In this document: in pieces, positions 62,696 through 64,000 of the stretch
Position numbering within the stretch: position 1 is the stretch's first letter
Layout: every line of letters begins with the position of its first letter
Assembly (NCBI GenBank): GCA_910584915.1
Contig: CAJUDM010000017.1
Span: 1-64,000 of the forward strand
From: an uncultured Lachnospiraceae bacterium
GTDB lineage: Bacteria > Bacillota > Clostridia > Lachnospirales > Lachnospiraceae
Reading direction: 5' to 3'
DNA length: 64,000 nucleotides
Made by a program: the position numbers and the translations under genes
Notes under the pieces: generated by a model
Seen by the model: only the letters and a program-made list of their open reading frames with translations
Told to the model about the DNA's origin: nothing
Databases searched by the model: none

Positions 62696-63841
62696 TTAAG
62701 CCTGTACTTCCACCCAGATATTGCCCTTTTCATTGCTCTCTAAACATGCTTCCACATATTTTAGCCCGGCAATCCCCTCTTCTATCGTCGGATAGTCGAT
62801 CATCTCTGGCTGGAATGTACCCTCTTTTTTCGCTCTCACACATTCCCCGTAGCTGTCATATAAATTTCCCATGGATTCCAGCCACCCTTCCGTGTGCCCG
62901 CCGGGAAGCCTTCCGTATTTCCCGGCTGACGCAGGGATCGCGCCGTTTCCTCTCCGGATGATCCTTGAGATCCCATCCTCTCCGATCAGCGTCACCTCCT
63001 CGCATCGCTCCTGAAACCAGAGGATCGTCCCTTTAGAGCCGTAGATCCTGACTCTCAAGCTGTTGTCGCATCCGATCGCAAACTGCGATGTCCAGTTCAC
63101 GCCCGTCGCGCCGTTGTCATATTCCACCAGGATCTGATCATTGTCATCGAGTACTCTCCCCGGTACGACAACATCCATCTTCGCAAGGACTCTCTTTACT
63201 TTCAGCCCGGTCATTGTGGCAACCGCATTTTCCACATGTGTCCCCAGATCGCCGAGGCAGTTGACTTTCCCCGACTGAGCCGGGTCGCATCTCCAGGCTC
63301 CCTGCTTTCCGCCGTTGTCTTTCTCATCGTAGAGCCAACCCTGGGGATATTCCGCCATCACGGTCCGCACTGTCCCGATCTCTCCTCCGGCGATCAGTTC
63401 CCGTATAAATTTGGAAGTGACATGCCCCACATAGGTATAGGTAACCATGAACAGCAATCCCTTTTCATCCGCGATCGCCTTCAGTTCCTCCGCCTGTCTG
63501 CTCTCCGTCACCAGCGGTTTGTCACAGACAACATGGATGCCCGCCTCAAGAAACGCTTTACATACCTGATAATGGGTGTTATTGGGTGTTACGACAACCA
63601 CAAAATCAATTCCATCTTCACGTGCCGCCTCTTTCTCTGCCATTTCCCTGTAATCGGCGTAGCAGCGGCAGGCATCAAGCCCAAGCGCCTGCCCCTGCAT
63701 TTTTGTTTTTTCCGGCGTCCTGGAAAAACAGCCCGCGACCAGATCGGCCGTGTTGTCCAGGCTGATCGCTTTTCGATGCGCATCCCCTATGAACGCATCC
63801 GGTCCGCCGCCAACCATACCATAGTTTAATTTGCTGTGCAT
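62696..63841 (-). CDS. Gfo/Idh/MocA-family oxidoreductase
   Basis: A 381-aa NAD(P)-dependent dehydrogenase. The Rossmann motif is GMVGGGPDAFIGDAHRKAI, and the active-site Lys lies in VCDKPLVTE, the EKP position. The C-terminal alpha/beta domain contains YPQGWLYDEKDNGGKQGAWR. The family includes inositol dehydrogenase IolG and sugar dehydrogenases. First gene of the operon; ATG 63841 has GGAG upstream. Confidence 0.9.
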   Translation of the reverse strand: MHSKLNYGMVGGGPDAFIGDAHRKAISLDNTADLVAGCFSRTPEKTKMQGQALGLDACRCYADYREMAEKEAAREDGIDFVVVVTPNNTHYQVCKAFLEAGIHVVCDKPLVTESRQAEELKAIADEKGLLFMVTYTYVGHVTSKFIRELIAGGEIGTVRTVMAEYPQGWLYDEKDNGGKQGAWRCDPAQSGKVNCLGDLGTHVENAVATMTGLKVKRVLAKMDVVVPGRVLDDNDQILVEYDNGATGVNWTSQFAIGCDNSLRVRIYGSKGTILWFQERCEEVTLIGEDGISRIIRRGNGAIPASAGKYGRLPGGHTEGWLESMGNLYDSYGECVRAKKEGTFQPEMIDYPTIEEGIAGLKYVEACLESNEKGNIWVEVQA

Positions 63842-64000
63842 TCTGCCCTCTCCTTTACTTTTTTGACTTATCGTCACGTTTGATTGATAAGTATACTATA
63901 CAAAAGACAGGGCTCCTCTTCTATGCATTTGTTGCTGTGCAAACACGACAAGTTTGCTTTTTTCACAAAAAGATATTTTCTCCGCTTTTCTTCTGTACTA
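63842..64000 (-). promoter_or_regulatory. Upstream region of the carbohydrate operon
   Basis: An AT-rich stretch with TATACT (63890-63895) as a likely -10 on the minus strand and the palindrome AGTATACT, but no good -35 at the right distance. This suggests an activator-dependent promoter. No ORF is seen up to the window end. Confidence 0.3.

Overview
The window comes from a motile, spore-forming Clostridia, most likely a Lachnospiraceae-type member. CodY lies directly upstream of flgB. The flagellar switch uses FliY rather than a plain FliN, and chemotaxis has CheC and CheD. There is a SigK-type sigma factor, a YesM/YesN-type two-component system, and a moderately GC-rich genome. Every gene I accept is on the minus strand, so transcription runs from high to low coordinates.

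Region by region, in the direction of transcription: (1) 63841-58537 is a five-gene carbohydrate operon: Gfo/Idh/MocA oxidoreductase, sugar-phosphate isomerase/epimerase, xylose-isomerase-like protein, PfkB kinase and class II aldolase. It ends at a 16-bp perfect stem-loop. (2) 58388-56135 holds hemW and a SigK-type sigma gene followed by a terminator. (3) 55964-46363 is a second sugar locus: aldose-epimerase-like protein, a NagB-fold protein with an altered active site, PfkB kinase, ribose/galactose-type ABC permease, ATPase and lipoprotein, then a YesM-like histidine kinase and an AraC-type response regulator. (4) 46221-45598 is a small alarmone synthetase. (5) 45225-40188 is a comM-dprA-topA operon with a strong promoter and a long leader. 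(6) 39993-39178 is codY with its own promoter and terminator. (7) 38969-3299 is the flagellar/chemotaxis supercluster of about 35 genes: basal body and export (flgBC, fliEFGHIJ), hook (fliK, flgD, a TIGR02530-like gene, flgE), a terminator, then motAB, fliLMY, cheY, fliOPQR, flhBAFG, a PilZ protein, cheBAWCD, sigma-28 (fliA), and FapA/DUF342, DUF6115-like and MltG-related accessory genes. (8) 3045-986 is rpsB-tsf with its own promoter and a terminator. (9) 943-1 is a degraded or accessory segment with a broken ORF, a small hypothetical gene and a structured non-coding tail.

The flagellar cluster encodes the MS ring, export gate and ATPase, proximal rod, hook, stator, switch and a B. subtilis-type CheC/CheD/FliY adaptation branch. 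I do not see cheR, flgF/flgG, flgK/flgL, fliD, fliC or flgM, so these must lie elsewhere. A CodY-box-like sequence sits just downstream of the flgB promoter.

The items I consider most worth a second look are the iol-like operon without iolD or iolB genes, the NagB-fold protein that appears to have lost two catalytic residues, a 29-bp palindromic repeat found twice (plus a half copy) between gene ends and the next promoters, a 70-bp tandem repeat between rpsB and tsf, and a 111-bp-spaced repeat at the flhB/flhA junction. No tRNA, rRNA, CRISPR array, intact insertion sequence or phage gene was recognised.
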